Shown here one piece after another: positions 8,231-16,444 of a stretch of 64,000 bases of DNA. Source of the DNA: Ascidiaceihabitans sp039975415 (GTDB taxonomy: Bacteria; Pseudomonadota; Alphaproteobacteria; Rhodobacterales; Rhodobacteraceae); NCBI RefSeq assembly GCF_039975415.1, contig NZ_JBDWHD010000006.1, one strand, 5' to 3'. The notes beneath the pieces were generated by a model. It searched no databases, was not told where the DNA came from, and saw only the letters and a list, made by a program, of their open reading frames with translations. Both the position numbers and the translations under genes were made by a program. Position 1 is the first letter of the stretch, and every line of letters begins with the position of its first letter.

Positions 8231-9387
8231 TGGAAGGCCTCACAGTTGCTTTCGGGGCGGTCGATGCCAAGGGTATCAAGTTCATTCACCTGATGCAGAA
8301 ACCCCTCTAACGGGGCTTGCGCCACCAGTGCGCGGGGGTGGGCGATGGCAATGGGCTGGCGCAATTGCCCGTTCCATGCGCGGTAGGTCAGGGGGCGGCC
8401 TTTAAATCCTGCCAGCTCAAAAGCTTCGGACATCACATAGGCCCGCAAGGTTCCGACGTCCGTGGCATTGGTGCGTGTCACGGCCTCTCCTAAGGTGCGC
8501 ATAGCGGCCCATGCGGCATAGTCGTGGCTGTTCATTTTGCGACCGTGTTCGTCTGCGAAACGGCTTTGCAATTGTGCAGCGCCCCATTGTTCGATCACCG
8601 GCGACCAGGTTTGTGCCGACAAGCCTTCGGACCCCACCACGGGTCGGGCTTGCCATGTGTTGTAAAGGACGTAGCGCCCAAAATCATGAACCTCATCAGC
8701 CAGAACAAGGGCGTCATAGTCCCCAAAACCTTGGGTAAACAGCGGAATTTCCTGCGATGCCGTGCGTCGCATATCGGCATCAGCGTCCCATGTTTTTTCA
8801 TCCGAAAGTTTCAGGCCGAACTTTGTGAGCGACGCCCGCATGGCGTCGGCATAGGCGATGTCTTCGGGGTATGTGCCTGCAATCATCACAAGATCGGTCC
8901 AGCGTTTCTGAACCAGAACCTGCGCCAAAGCATCGGTGCGCATCGCGTGTGACGGTATGCTGTGCAGCAGGTTTGCACGGCAGTTGTCATCGCGCAAATC
9001 CACATCAGACGCAGATGTGTTGAACAACAAAGCATCTTGCGCTTGCGGCAGATCTGCAATGGCCAGCAGAACGTCGGCAGGGGCGTCCAAAATCAGATAC
9101 GATGACGCCTTTAGCATGTCTTGTGCGACAGCTAGCGGATCACCGGATACATCAACCGTTTGGTGATCCAATGTATAGGTTTGGCCCAGGAATTTACCCG
9201 TTGTCAGATTGTCGCTTAGGCCAGTTTGTGCCCCTGCCAGTCCTGAGGTGTCGGGCACAGGATCCAGATTGGACAACGTCGCAGGTTGCGGTGTTGTCAC
9301 GCGCAATAGTCCCACGCCGAGTGTCACATCTGACAGAGCCGGTTGTGCTGTCGCAACCACCATCAAGAAACCGAACACTCTTAGCAT
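8227..9387 (-). CDS. Periplasmic binding protein of the PQQ/ABC system (PedA1-like)
   Basis: 386 residues starting at ATG 9387 with GGGAGG eight bases upstream; an in-frame GTG at 9402 overlaps that ribosome site and is rejected. The signal peptide ends near ALS|D (residue 20). The rest resembles the leucine/amide-binding type I fold adapted in PQQ alcohol systems (TIGR03863 as I recall it): TYPEDIAYADAMRASLTKFG and a C-terminal EAFELAGFKGRPLTYRAWNGQ. It is the first gene of a five-gene operon running to 5290, divergent from cytochrome pedF. Confidence 0.87.
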   Translation of the reverse strand: MLRVFGFLMVVATAQPALSDVTLGVGLLRVTTPQPATLSNLDPVPDTSGLAGAQTGLSDNLTTGKFLGQTYTLDHQTVDVSGDPLAVAQDMLKASSYLILDAPADVLLAIADLPQAQDALLFNTSASDVDLRDDNCRANLLHSIPSHAMRTDALAQVLVQKRWTDLVMIAGTYPEDIAYADAMRASLTKFGLKLSDEKTWDADADMRRTASQEIPLFTQGFGDYDALVLADEVHDFGRYVLYNTWQARPVVGSEGLSAQTWSPVIEQWGAAQLQSRFADEHGRKMNSHDYAAWAAMRTLGEAVTRTNATDVGTLRAYVMSEAFELAGFKGRPLTYRAWNGQLRQPIAIAHPRALVAQAPLEGFLHQVNELDTLGIDRPESNCEAFQ

Positions 9388-9441
9388 TTCAATGCCTCCC
9401 ACGCTTCAGGCTAACAATGCCATTGAACCCAGTCGAATGAT

Positions 9442-9477
9442 ACTTTGGTCTTGGCATGTTTGGACCACAACCAAAGT
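9442..9477. promoter_or_regulatory. Inverted repeat in the divergent pedA1-like / pedF promoter
   Basis: The 157-bp gap between the divergent genes holds an exact 8-bp inverted repeat, ACTTTGGT (9442-9449) and ACCAAAGT (9470-9477). Between the arms is TTGGACCAC (9460-9468), an 8-of-9 match to the TTGG(A/T)CCAA motif also found at 11177 and 14821. Placement suggests an operator for a shared activator, perhaps the truncated response regulator at 1-468. Confidence 0.4.
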
Positions 9478-9544
9478 CCAATACGCATCAACGCGGCGCT
9501 GCTCTAAACAAAACAAAAGGCGGCATCGTCGAGGGAGGATCGTT

Positions 9545-10243
9545 ATGCGTACAGTGACACTTAAAGGGATTTTGACAGGGGGCTTTGTGTTTGCCTCAAG
9601 CGTGCTGGTGATGGCACATGGCGATGTGAACCCGCAGCCTGTGGACACGGCAGGATTGCCGGAGACGGGTGACGAATGGCTCACGGAAAACCCGTACCGC
9701 GCGGAGGCTGCAGGCGAAGATGTGTGGTTCAAAGCCATCGAGATCGGCGCGTCAGGGTACAATCAGAACTGCGCCCGGTGCCATGGCCTTGAGGTTGTCT
9801 CGGGGGGGCTAGCGCCTGATCTGCGTTTTCTTGAGGCTGAAGAATACGGTGACGAATGGTATGTGGAACGCTTCCGCGTGGGATACACCCAAAACGGCAC
9901 CACCAAGATGCCTGCATTTGGTGAATTGCTGGGTCAGGACGCGGCTTGGGCCATTCGCACCTATATCGAAACGCGCCCCGACGGGGACGCTATGGAAGAT
10001 GTCGCGGAAGAGTTGAAAACGATGCGTGACCAGCTTGCGGGCTATGCAGAAGACGCCACAGGTGCAGATCCGGATGCACTGAAAGCGCGGCTTGGCGAAA
10101 TCGCGTCCGGCATCGAAACCTTGTCGGGGGCGCCTGTTGCGGATTCCGTGGCCTTTCGGGCGGCGAACTTGATTGATGGGACACCTGCATCCTATAAATC
10201 CGCATCAGAAACCCTGACAATTGGATTGTCGGCCACTCAGTAG
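9545..10243 (+). CDS. pedF: Cytochrome c-550, PedF-type
   Basis: 232 residues from ATG 9545, preceded by GGGAGGA; earlier in-frame codons lie in the divergent promoter and are rejected. It has an N-terminal signal (ending near VMA|H) and one haem site, Cys76-Ala-Arg-Cys79-His80 (CARCH). The axial Met is probably in TKMPAFG. The C-terminal third (EELKTMRDQLAGYAED onward) is helical and longer than the haem domain needs. It is the expected direct electron acceptor of the PQQ dehydrogenase. The next gene starts within its last codons. Confidence 0.9.
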   Translation: MRTVTLKGILTGGFVFASSVLVMAHGDVNPQPVDTAGLPETGDEWLTENPYRAEAAGEDVWFKAIEIGASGYNQNCARCHGLEVVSGGLAPDLRFLEAEEYGDEWYVERFRVGYTQNGTTKMPAFGELLGQDAAWAIRTYIETRPDGDAMEDVAEELKTMRDQLAGYAEDATGADPDALKARLGEIASGIETLSGAPVADSVAFRAANLIDGTPASYKSASETLTIGLSATQ

Positions 10244-11153
10244 GAACAAATCGCTGCGTACACTGCTTTTAACGACCACTTTTGCTGTTGGGGTTTTGTT
10301 GTCAGGGCAGGCCCGGGCGGCTGATCCCTGCGCCGATCATATCCCGCAACCCAAACCGCAAAATACGGGGCGCGATGTTGTCGGTCAGGACATGGATGCC
10401 ATTCAGGATCAAGGGCACATGTTGTTTGCGGTTTATGAAAATTTCCCGCCCTATTCGTGGCAAGAGGGCGGGCAGCCGCGCGGCGTGGATATCGACATCG
10501 CACGCATCATTGCACAGGACCTTGGCGTTGAGGCACGTTTCAATTTTGTGGCGTCAGGCGAAAATCTGGAAGCGGACTTGCGCAACAACATCTGGAAAGG
10601 CGCGCTGATCGGGGGACGCATATCCAATGTGATGATGCGGGTGCCATATGACAGCGCGTTTAAATGCAAGGTCGAACAAGTTGTGTTTACGGGCCAATAC
10701 GGCGCGGAAAGCATTGCCATAGCCTATGACAAGGCAAGCTATCCGGATGAAAAGCCGGTGCCTGCCTATTTCCGGTTTGATGCTGTGGCTGTCGAAAACG
10801 ATTCCATTTCGGACTTTTATCTGTCGTCCTTTGCCGGTGGCCAGTTGGCGGGAAAGATGCAGCGATTTCCTGACATGACTGCTGCAATGGCCGCCTTGCG
10901 CGACGGGCAAACCAAGGCGGCTATGGGGCCATTGGCACAGCTGGAACACGGTTTGGGCGATACAGCCGCCGTGCACCAGCCCCCCTTGGCCGGTTTTGCC
11001 GTCAGCAAATGGACGTTGGGTGTGGCTGTGAATTTCAGCTACAGGCCACTGTCCTATGCCGTGGATGATGCCATCAACTATGCGCTGCAAGACGGGCGCA
11101 TTGGTGAGATTTACCAAAGTTACGGGCTGACGTTTCAGCAACCGGAACGCTAG
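10221..11153 (+). CDS. Quinoprotein-associated periplasmic binding protein (MoxJ-like)
   Basis: About 310 residues, family 3 solute-binding fold: after the signal peptide (near ARA|A) come MLFAVYENFPPYSW and GVDIDIARIIAQDLG, the usual first-lobe landmarks, and ALQDGRIGEIYQSYG at the end. Paralogues of MoxJ occur beside many PQQ alcohol dehydrogenases and are thought to help assembly or maturation of the enzyme rather than transport. The start is uncertain: the only usual start codon ahead of the signal peptide is TTG 10221, which overlaps pedF by 23 bp. There is no ATG before the hydrophobic stretch. Confidence 0.83.
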   Translation: MDCRPLSRNKSLRTLLLTTTFAVGVLLSGQARAADPCADHIPQPKPQNTGRDVVGQDMDAIQDQGHMLFAVYENFPPYSWQEGGQPRGVDIDIARIIAQDLGVEARFNFVASGENLEADLRNNIWKGALIGGRISNVMMRVPYDSAFKCKVEQVVFTGQYGAESIAIAYDKASYPDEKPVPAYFRFDAVAVENDSISDFYLSSFAGGQLAGKMQRFPDMTAAMAALRDGQTKAAMGPLAQLEHGLGDTAAVHQPPLAGFAVSKWTLGVAVNFSYRPLSYAVDDAINYALQDGRIGEIYQSYGLTFQQPER

Positions 11154-11176
11154 AACCAGACCTTTGTATTACACAT

Positions 11177-11185
11177 TTGGTCCAA
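11177..11185. promoter_or_regulatory. TTGGTCCAA motif upstream of the CoxG-like gene
   Basis: TTGGTCCAA lies about 60 bp before the CoxG-like start. It is the reverse complement of TTGGACCAA at 14821-14829 and nearly matches 9460-9468. Three occurrences, all in promoter gaps of the quinoprotein cluster, suggest a common binding site. Confidence 0.35.
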
Positions 11186-11243
11186 TGGCCGTGCTTTAAT
11201 ATGGCATGGTATTGGGTGTGTGGAACAGCAAAGGGACACCGAT

Positions 11244-11783
11244 ATGAAACTCAGCGACAGCCGTACCATTCACGCAGATGCCGAAACGGTTTGGGCCGCT
11301 TTGTTGGATGCTGATGTTTTGAAGGCCTGCGTTCCGGGCTGTACCGAAATGAGGGGGTCCGCCGAAGACGGGTTTGAAGCCACCGTTGTGCAAAAAGTTG
11401 GTCCTGTGAAGGCGACATTCAAAGGTGTGGTGACAATCAGCGATCAGGACGCGCCGTCAAAAATGACGATTTCTGGCGAAGGCAAAGGCGGGGCCGCGGG
11501 CTTTGCCAAAGGTGGCGCCGATGTGCGTCTTGAGGCGCACGGCCCGACCACAACGCTGCACTATGACGTAGAGGCCAAAGTGGGCGGCAAACTCGCCCAA
11601 TTGGGCAGCCGCATTATTGACGGTTTTGCCAAGAAAATGGCCGATCAGTTCTTTACCAATTTTTCCGACGTTGTGGGCGGACCTTCAGCGGATGACGCAG
11701 GCGACACTATCGCGTCTGAAGACCTATCTGACGGCGGCGATGCGCCTAAGAAAAAAGGCTGGTTGAAGGGGCTTATTGGCTAG
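11244..11783 (+). CDS. CoxG-like SRPBCC-family protein
   Basis: 179 residues from ATG 11244 (the earlier GTG at 11220 is less likely). Residues 1-145 show the CoxG/SRPBCC pattern: DAETVWAALLDADVLKACVPGC at the ligand-pocket entrance and GGKLAQLGSRIIDGFAKKMADQFF in the long C-terminal helix. It ends in an acidic then lysine-rich tail (PKKKGWLKGLIG) that could touch membrane. CoxG attaches carbon-monoxide dehydrogenase to the membrane; no cox genes occur here, so a membrane-recruitment or carrier role for the alcohol-oxidising system is an inference. Confidence 0.82.
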   Translation: MKLSDSRTIHADAETVWAALLDADVLKACVPGCTEMRGSAEDGFEATVVQKVGPVKATFKGVVTISDQDAPSKMTISGEGKGGAAGFAKGGADVRLEAHGPTTTLHYDVEAKVGGKLAQLGSRIIDGFAKKMADQFFTNFSDVVGGPSADDAGDTIASEDLSDGGDAPKKKGWLKGLIG

Positions 11784-11815
11784 GGTCCAACCCTGGTTTT
11801 GTGTCGCGTGACCGT

Positions 11816-12691
11816 TCAAAGGGTTGTCAGATTGCCGTCATGATCCACCACGGTGATACGGGTTGTTTGCGCACGTTTGTGTATGTCTTCGATCTGATCT
11901 CGCGTCGCCAACACCATCGCCGTGGACAGGCTGTCAGCCAGCGTCGCAGTGGGGGCTTCTACCGTCACCGTTGACCATCTTGGGGCGGCGTTCGGGTGCA
12001 TAATATGGCTGCGTTCCCCAACGCGGGTGGCGGCAGGGCTTGAGGTCGCGATCGCGCCGGACGTTAAGGTTCGGTGGCCCAAATGTCCGTGGTGTGGGTC
12101 TTGCAATCCAATCGTCCATGGGCCACCGACGCTTCGGTATTCCCCAATGTTCACAAGCGTTTCGGACAATCCCAAGGCCACCAACATGTCTGTGACACGG
12201 TCAGTGGCATAGCCCTGTGCGATCCCGTTGAAGGTCAGCGCCTGTCTGTGACCAAGCTGAATGTGGTTTGCATCAAAACGCACCCGGGACCACCCGACAT
12301 GGCCATTCGCATCGTCCATTGCCGCGCCCGAAGCCTGCGCGGCCCATAGCGGTTGCACAGTTGGATCAAACAATCCGTTCGTCACCGTATGCGCAAGGTC
12401 TGCGGCCTGCATCAGATCGTGAAACGCAGGGTCAGGGGCGTGCAACTGCCCTGTTGTGTTCAACACGACCAGCGCTGAACCGGGATCATACAGACTGAAC
12501 AAGGCCTCTGTTTGTATGATGAGTTGTCGGGCCTTGTCCAAAGCGGCTTTCGCTTGGGCGCGGGGGCCGCGAAACTGCAAAGATACCTCTGCTCCAAAGG
12601 CCCAACCCTGCCAACTGTGGGTATGTGCGGTGGCAGGGGACGCCGCGAACGCGGCCGAGATGGTCAAAAAGCGGCGTCGGTTCATCTTCAT
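11816..12691 (-). CDS. apbE: FAD:protein FMN transferase, ApbE family
   Basis: 291 residues starting at ATG 12691 and overlapping the NosR-like gene's stop by 4 bp. ApbE proteins transfer FMN from FAD onto a Thr of a target flavoprotein in the periplasm. Family landmarks are GLFDPTVQPLW (residues about 115-125), GIAQGYATDRV and NIGEYRSVGG. The N-terminus has a twin-arginine-like NRRRFLT followed by a hydrophobic run and AxA. Two motifs are weak: the usual NxGG is NIGE, and the final HxxDP motif reads HIMHPNAAP. Coupling to the NosR-like gene makes that protein the obvious substrate. Confidence 0.88.
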   Translation of the reverse strand: MKMNRRRFLTISAAFAASPATAHTHSWQGWAFGAEVSLQFRGPRAQAKAALDKARQLIIQTEALFSLYDPGSALVVLNTTGQLHAPDPAFHDLMQAADLAHTVTNGLFDPTVQPLWAAQASGAAMDDANGHVGWSRVRFDANHIQLGHRQALTFNGIAQGYATDRVTDMLVALGLSETLVNIGEYRSVGGPWTIGLQDPHHGHLGHRTLTSGAIATSSPAATRVGERSHIMHPNAAPRWSTVTVEAPTATLADSLSTAMVLATRDQIEDIHKRAQTTRITVVDHDGNLTTL

Positions 12692-14784
12692 TTTGCAGCC
12701 ATTCCCAATTTGCGCCCTTTGGCCGCCAAAATCAGCGGCACACATTGCGCTTGATCATCGTGGATCGTCACGCAATCGAGGCATTGAAAGCATTCGGAAT
12801 ACTGGATTTCACCGGTTTTCTTGATGGCGCCGTAGTTGCATTTTACTTTGCATAATTGGCACGGCGACCCGCATTCAGCGCGACGTTCTATCCATTTGCG
12901 CCCACGCAGCACCCCACCAATGGCCATGACGGCCCCCAACGGGCAGACGTAGCGGCAAAACCCCTTAAACAAGACCATGGACAGCAACAACAACCCCACG
13001 GCGTAGGCGACATAGTACCATTCGCGGATGAAGAAGGTGGTTATGGCGGTTTTGAAGGGCTCGACCTCGATGGCTTTGTCCAAGCGTGCGGGGGCTGTCA
13101 AAAGCATCAAAACCAAAGCGGCCAACACGATGTATTTCAACCATTTCAGCCGGTTGTCCCATTCCGCTGACGGTTCAATTTGTGGCAGGCGCAAAAGGCG
13201 GCCAATGTGGTGGGCAAATTCCTGTAACGCGCCGAAAGGACATAGCCACCCGCAAAACAACCCGCGCCCCCAAAGCACGAACCCAACGATTGTCACGCCC
13301 CAGATGGCCAGCGAAAACGGATCATAGAGCAAAAAGGAATAGGACCCGCCATCCAGCGCAGTCCGCCCCACAGCCAACGGTGTCGCAATCGACAACTGGC
13401 CTTGCCCCCACCACCCGATGAACCCGGTGACAAATGCCAAAATACCAAGCCGTATCGGGGTAAAGTATGGATGTCCGGCCAAACGGTTCAGGCGCAGCCC
13501 CAAAACAGCAATCAACCCCACCAGAAAAACGCCCAAAATGATCAAATCCGTCTGGCGGTTGCGCAAGGCATCCACCCACGGCGGTGATGGTTTGACCTGC
13601 TCAACGCGGGAATAGAAACGGGCAGGCGTCACATGGGTCACGTCGAAACTGGCTGAACCGATTTCCGGCTGAAAGGACCCGTGTTTGCGCAAGGCTTTGA
13701 TGCTAAGTGTCCACTCACTTGTCGGATCAAACCCCAACCGCCGGTCCGTCCGCAAGATCAAAGCCGCCCCGTCATGCAACGCATCTGGCACGGCGTCGTT
13801 CAGTTCAACGTAGATATCGGAATCGCGAAAAGCGATGGGAAATCCACCCTGTTCCGCGCTGATCAAATTTGGGGCGGTGTTGCGCACAAAGTCTTCGGTA
13901 ACAAGGCCGTGGCGGGCGGTCTCAAGCACCAAAACAGGTTCGTCCTTTGTGGAGATCGACATGAAGTCTTGGAGTTCTTTGAAACTGTCTTTGCTTAAGA
14001 CCGCCGAGGCCACGGACGGTGCCCCCAAATCAACAACCCAAAGGTCCAGAAAGGTCTCGTCCGGTGCAGCTGTGGCTTCGGGGTCGTCGTCTTCCCATAA
14101 CGTGTCGGCAAATTTGGCGTCAATTTCGCGGTTGGTGACAATTTTGCGCGTCACGATGCCTTGGGTCACAAGATCGTCCCACGTCAAGTCTTCACGGTAG
14201 TCGAGATTTGGAAAGGACGGCGGGCCAGTTGAAATGCCGTTCATCTTCTCACGTGCCACTTTCAAAGCGGCTGCAAGGATGCTTTCATGGGCGATACGCA
14301 CGGATGCCGTGCCCTTTGTGACGCCGTCCAAATAGACAAGAGCCGACCCTTCCGACCCTCCGCCATAAGGCGACCCCACCACAAGGCTGTCGGAAATCGA
14401 ATGGCCGCGATACTGTTTGAAAAAATCGTAGAACAGGTTTTCGGGCAGGCCCGACACAAAGATAGGTTCATTGTGTGAAATCAGCTGCACATCCAGAAAA
14501 CGCCCTTCAAGATCAAGCACAACAAGGACGTTGATCGCGGCGCCGGAAAAGCCGGGCAGGGGGGCCATCGGTTCTGTCTCAAAGACATATCCCGCTTCGG
14601 CCCCGCCAGAATTCAACAGTTGCCACACACCTTGATCGTTGACCTGATCCCCAAGCGACATGGGCGGCACAATGTAGGGGGCCAATACATCGCGGGTCAG
14701 TGGTTCGGCATAGGCTGTAACGCAGGCGCAAAGCCACATCAAAGCAGCATAGAATACAGGGCGCAGGGCAAAACGGTTCGACAT
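12688..14784 (-). CDS. NosR/NirI-family membrane flavoprotein / 4Fe-4S protein
   Basis: 698 residues from ATG 14784; the longer in-frame extension to 14886 runs into the divergent promoter. A signal peptide (near AYA|E) precedes a periplasmic FMN-binding domain (about 75-190) with a TKGTAS stretch as the likely flavin-Thr site. Then follow several membrane segments (about 430-640) with paired CxxxCP motifs (CGWLCPFG, CRYVCPLG) and a cytoplasmic C-terminus with two clusters of Cys (CGSPCQLCKVKC; CFQCLDC). NosR feeds electrons to nitrous-oxide reductase, but no nos genes are here. Its place in a PQQ cluster with ApbE suggests electron exchange across the membrane serving quinoprotein maturation or oxidation. 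Confidence 0.87.
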   Translation of the reverse strand: MSNRFALRPVFYAALMWLCACVTAYAEPLTRDVLAPYIVPPMSLGDQVNDQGVWQLLNSGGAEAGYVFETEPMAPLPGFSGAAINVLVVLDLEGRFLDVQLISHNEPIFVSGLPENLFYDFFKQYRGHSISDSLVVGSPYGGGSEGSALVYLDGVTKGTASVRIAHESILAAALKVAREKMNGISTGPPSFPNLDYREDLTWDDLVTQGIVTRKIVTNREIDAKFADTLWEDDDPEATAAPDETFLDLWVVDLGAPSVASAVLSKDSFKELQDFMSISTKDEPVLVLETARHGLVTEDFVRNTAPNLISAEQGGFPIAFRDSDIYVELNDAVPDALHDGAALILRTDRRLGFDPTSEWTLSIKALRKHGSFQPEIGSASFDVTHVTPARFYSRVEQVKPSPPWVDALRNRQTDLIILGVFLVGLIAVLGLRLNRLAGHPYFTPIRLGILAFVTGFIGWWGQGQLSIATPLAVGRTALDGGSYSFLLYDPFSLAIWGVTIVGFVLWGRGLFCGWLCPFGALQEFAHHIGRLLRLPQIEPSAEWDNRLKWLKYIVLAALVLMLLTAPARLDKAIEVEPFKTAITTFFIREWYYVAYAVGLLLLSMVLFKGFCRYVCPLGAVMAIGGVLRGRKWIERRAECGSPCQLCKVKCNYGAIKKTGEIQYSECFQCLDCVTIHDDQAQCVPLILAAKGRKLGMAAK

Positions 14785-14820
14785 GATGAAAAGCCTAGTC
14801 GGGGACGCAATCGCGCAATA

Positions 14821-14829
14821 TTGGACCAA
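14821..14829. promoter_or_regulatory. TTGGACCAA motif in the NosR-like / permease divergent promoter
   Basis: TTGGACCAA lies in the 104-bp gap between the divergent NosR-like and permease genes, 37 bp upstream of the former. It is the third copy of the motif found at 9460 and 11177 and may be a shared regulator site. Confidence 0.35.
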
Positions 14830-14888
14830 GGTATGACTTAGGCGCTTTGGGGCTTTGGCGGGCTGCCAATTCGTGACAGTTTGCAAAG

Positions 14889-15662
14889 ATGCACCAACCG
14901 CGCCCCCAGATGCAGATACATGTTGTGTTCGTTTCTTTGACGGGCTTGATCGCGCTGTGGTGGGGGGCTGCGGTTTTGGAAGGCGATCCAGCCGTTTTGC
15001 CGAATCCGCGTGACGTGTGGGCTTTGATCATCGCCGAGACACAGGCGGGCGAGCTGCCTCGCCACATGGCCGCCACGCTGCGAAGGGTTGGGTTTGCGTT
15101 TGGGCTTGCGATGATCTTTGGGGTCCTTTTGGGCCTTGCGCTGGGGGCTTATACGCAGCTGAACCGATGGCTTGGGCCTTGGGTTGTGGTTTTGCTGAAT
15201 GTGCCGGCCCTGGTGGTGATTGTGCTATGTTATCTGTGGATCGGGTTAAACGAAACGGCGGCGATCACCGCGGTGGCAGTGAACAAAACGGCGATGGTTG
15301 CGGTGACGATCCGCGAGGGGGTGCATGCGTTTGATCCAAAGCTTGCGGATATGGCGCGGGTCTTTCGGATGGGGCGGTTCAAGCGTTTCAGACATGTGAC
15401 CCTGCCACAGCTTTGGCCGTTTATTGCGTCCAGCACGCGCAACGGTTTGGCGATTATTTGGAAAATTGTGCTTGTGGTCGAATTTTTGGGGCGCAGCGAT
15501 GGGGTCGGGTTCCAGATCCATCTGTATTTCCAACTGTTTGAAACGGGGTATGTGCTGGCCTATGCGCTTAGCTTTGTGGCGTTGATGCTGGTGATCGAAT
15601 ATGCCGTGATCGGCCAGATCGAGGCCCGCGCTGTGCGTTGGAAAACCCTGCAAGCCCGATAG
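14889..15662 (+). CDS. ABC transporter permease, NitT/TauT type
   Basis: 257 residues with six predicted membrane helices and the BPD_transp_1 (SsuC/TauC/NrtB) pattern: LPRHMAATLRRVGFAF before the core helices and the EAA-loop segment ARVFRMGRFKRFRHVTLPQLWPF contacting the ATPase (landmarks at residues about 145-170). It starts at ATG 14889, with a second in-frame ATG at 14910. No binding protein or ATPase adjoins it, so the pair at 3174-4776 is the probable partner 10 kb away. It is divergent from the NosR-like gene. Confidence 0.87.
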   Translation: MHQPRPQMQIHVVFVSLTGLIALWWGAAVLEGDPAVLPNPRDVWALIIAETQAGELPRHMAATLRRVGFAFGLAMIFGVLLGLALGAYTQLNRWLGPWVVVLLNVPALVVIVLCYLWIGLNETAAITAVAVNKTAMVAVTIREGVHAFDPKLADMARVFRMGRFKRFRHVTLPQLWPFIASSTRNGLAIIWKIVLVVEFLGRSDGVGFQIHLYFQLFETGYVLAYALSFVALMLVIEYAVIGQIEARAVRWKTLQAR

Positions 15663-15683
15663 CGAAGACCCAGTGAAGCCTGC

Positions 15684-16370
15684 TTAAAACAACAAAGCAC
15701 ATCCCAGCGACGCCCGCAGCGCTTCAACCAAATCGTCCAGGGTTTCAGCGCTGGCATAGGTGCCGCCCGTGCTGTCCGCCAGACAGCGCGATACGGCGTC
15801 TGACACGTTATAGTCGTTGTCGGTTTGACGGTCCCACGAAAAGAACGAACCGCGGACTTTGAAGCCGATGACATGCACCGTGGTGTCTACGCCGGTTGCA
15901 GCCAGTTCCGCCGCAAGGGCGCAGGGTTGGCCATTGCAGGTTTCCTTGCCGTCTGTGACCAGAACAATTGTGGCAGGCTTGCGCGTGTAATCCAGTGTTT
16001 GGGCCGCAAGCCCGACGGCCGCCGTCAAAGGCGTGCTGCCGGTGGGTTCCAAGGTATTCACAGCGTCCAACACGGCTGACGCCGCATTTGCCATCGGCGC
16101 AAAACGCACATCAAGCCCTGTGCATTCGTCCACGCCGTTGGGGCCGTAAATAACCAATCCCAAGTGTCTGTTTCTGGCAATGTCGGGAATGGCATCCGCC
16201 ATGGCGCGCCGCGCTTCAAAAATGCGTGGCTCATCTATGTCGTTGAACCCCATTTCAGCCATTGAGCCTGACCCGTCGAAGACAATCATGGCGTCCGCGC
16301 TGCAATCGTCAGTGGCTGCCGCAGGCGTGGCGGCAAGACAAAGGGCAAACAGGGGTGCATTTCGTTGCAT
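15684..16370 (-). CDS. Secreted von Willebrand factor A-domain protein
   Basis: 228 residues from ATG 16370; the longer frame to 16406 lacks a ribosome site. After a signal peptide (near PAA|A), a single VWA domain fills the chain. It has an intact MIDAS: DGSGSM (residues about 32-37), the Thr in GSTPLTAAV, and the Asp in LVTDGKE. Two Cys pairs (CNGQPC and others) fit a periplasmic location. VWA proteins accompany mox/xox and PQQ clusters, but this one is alone and without the MoxR ATPase. A metal-dependent adhesion or assembly role is likely; the partner is unknown. Confidence 0.85.
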   Translation of the reverse strand: MQRNAPLFALCLAATPAAATDDCSADAMIVFDGSGSMAEMGFNDIDEPRIFEARRAMADAIPDIARNRHLGLVIYGPNGVDECTGLDVRFAPMANAASAVLDAVNTLEPTGSTPLTAAVGLAAQTLDYTRKPATIVLVTDGKETCNGQPCALAAELAATGVDTTVHVIGFKVRGSFFSWDRQTDNDYNVSDAVSRCLADSTGGTYASAETLDDLVEALRASLGCALLF

Positions 16371-16444
16371 GGGCACAGCGTGGCATGGTGTGGCCGACCT
16401 GTCCACTGGCCCAAAGTCTTATGCGCCGAAAGGCGATGCGGTCT

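Noticed and set aside
9209..9544. N-terminal extension of the cytochrome frame back to 9209
   Set aside because: It would overlap the divergent binding-protein gene and promoter. ATG 9545 has a good ribosome site and signal peptide.
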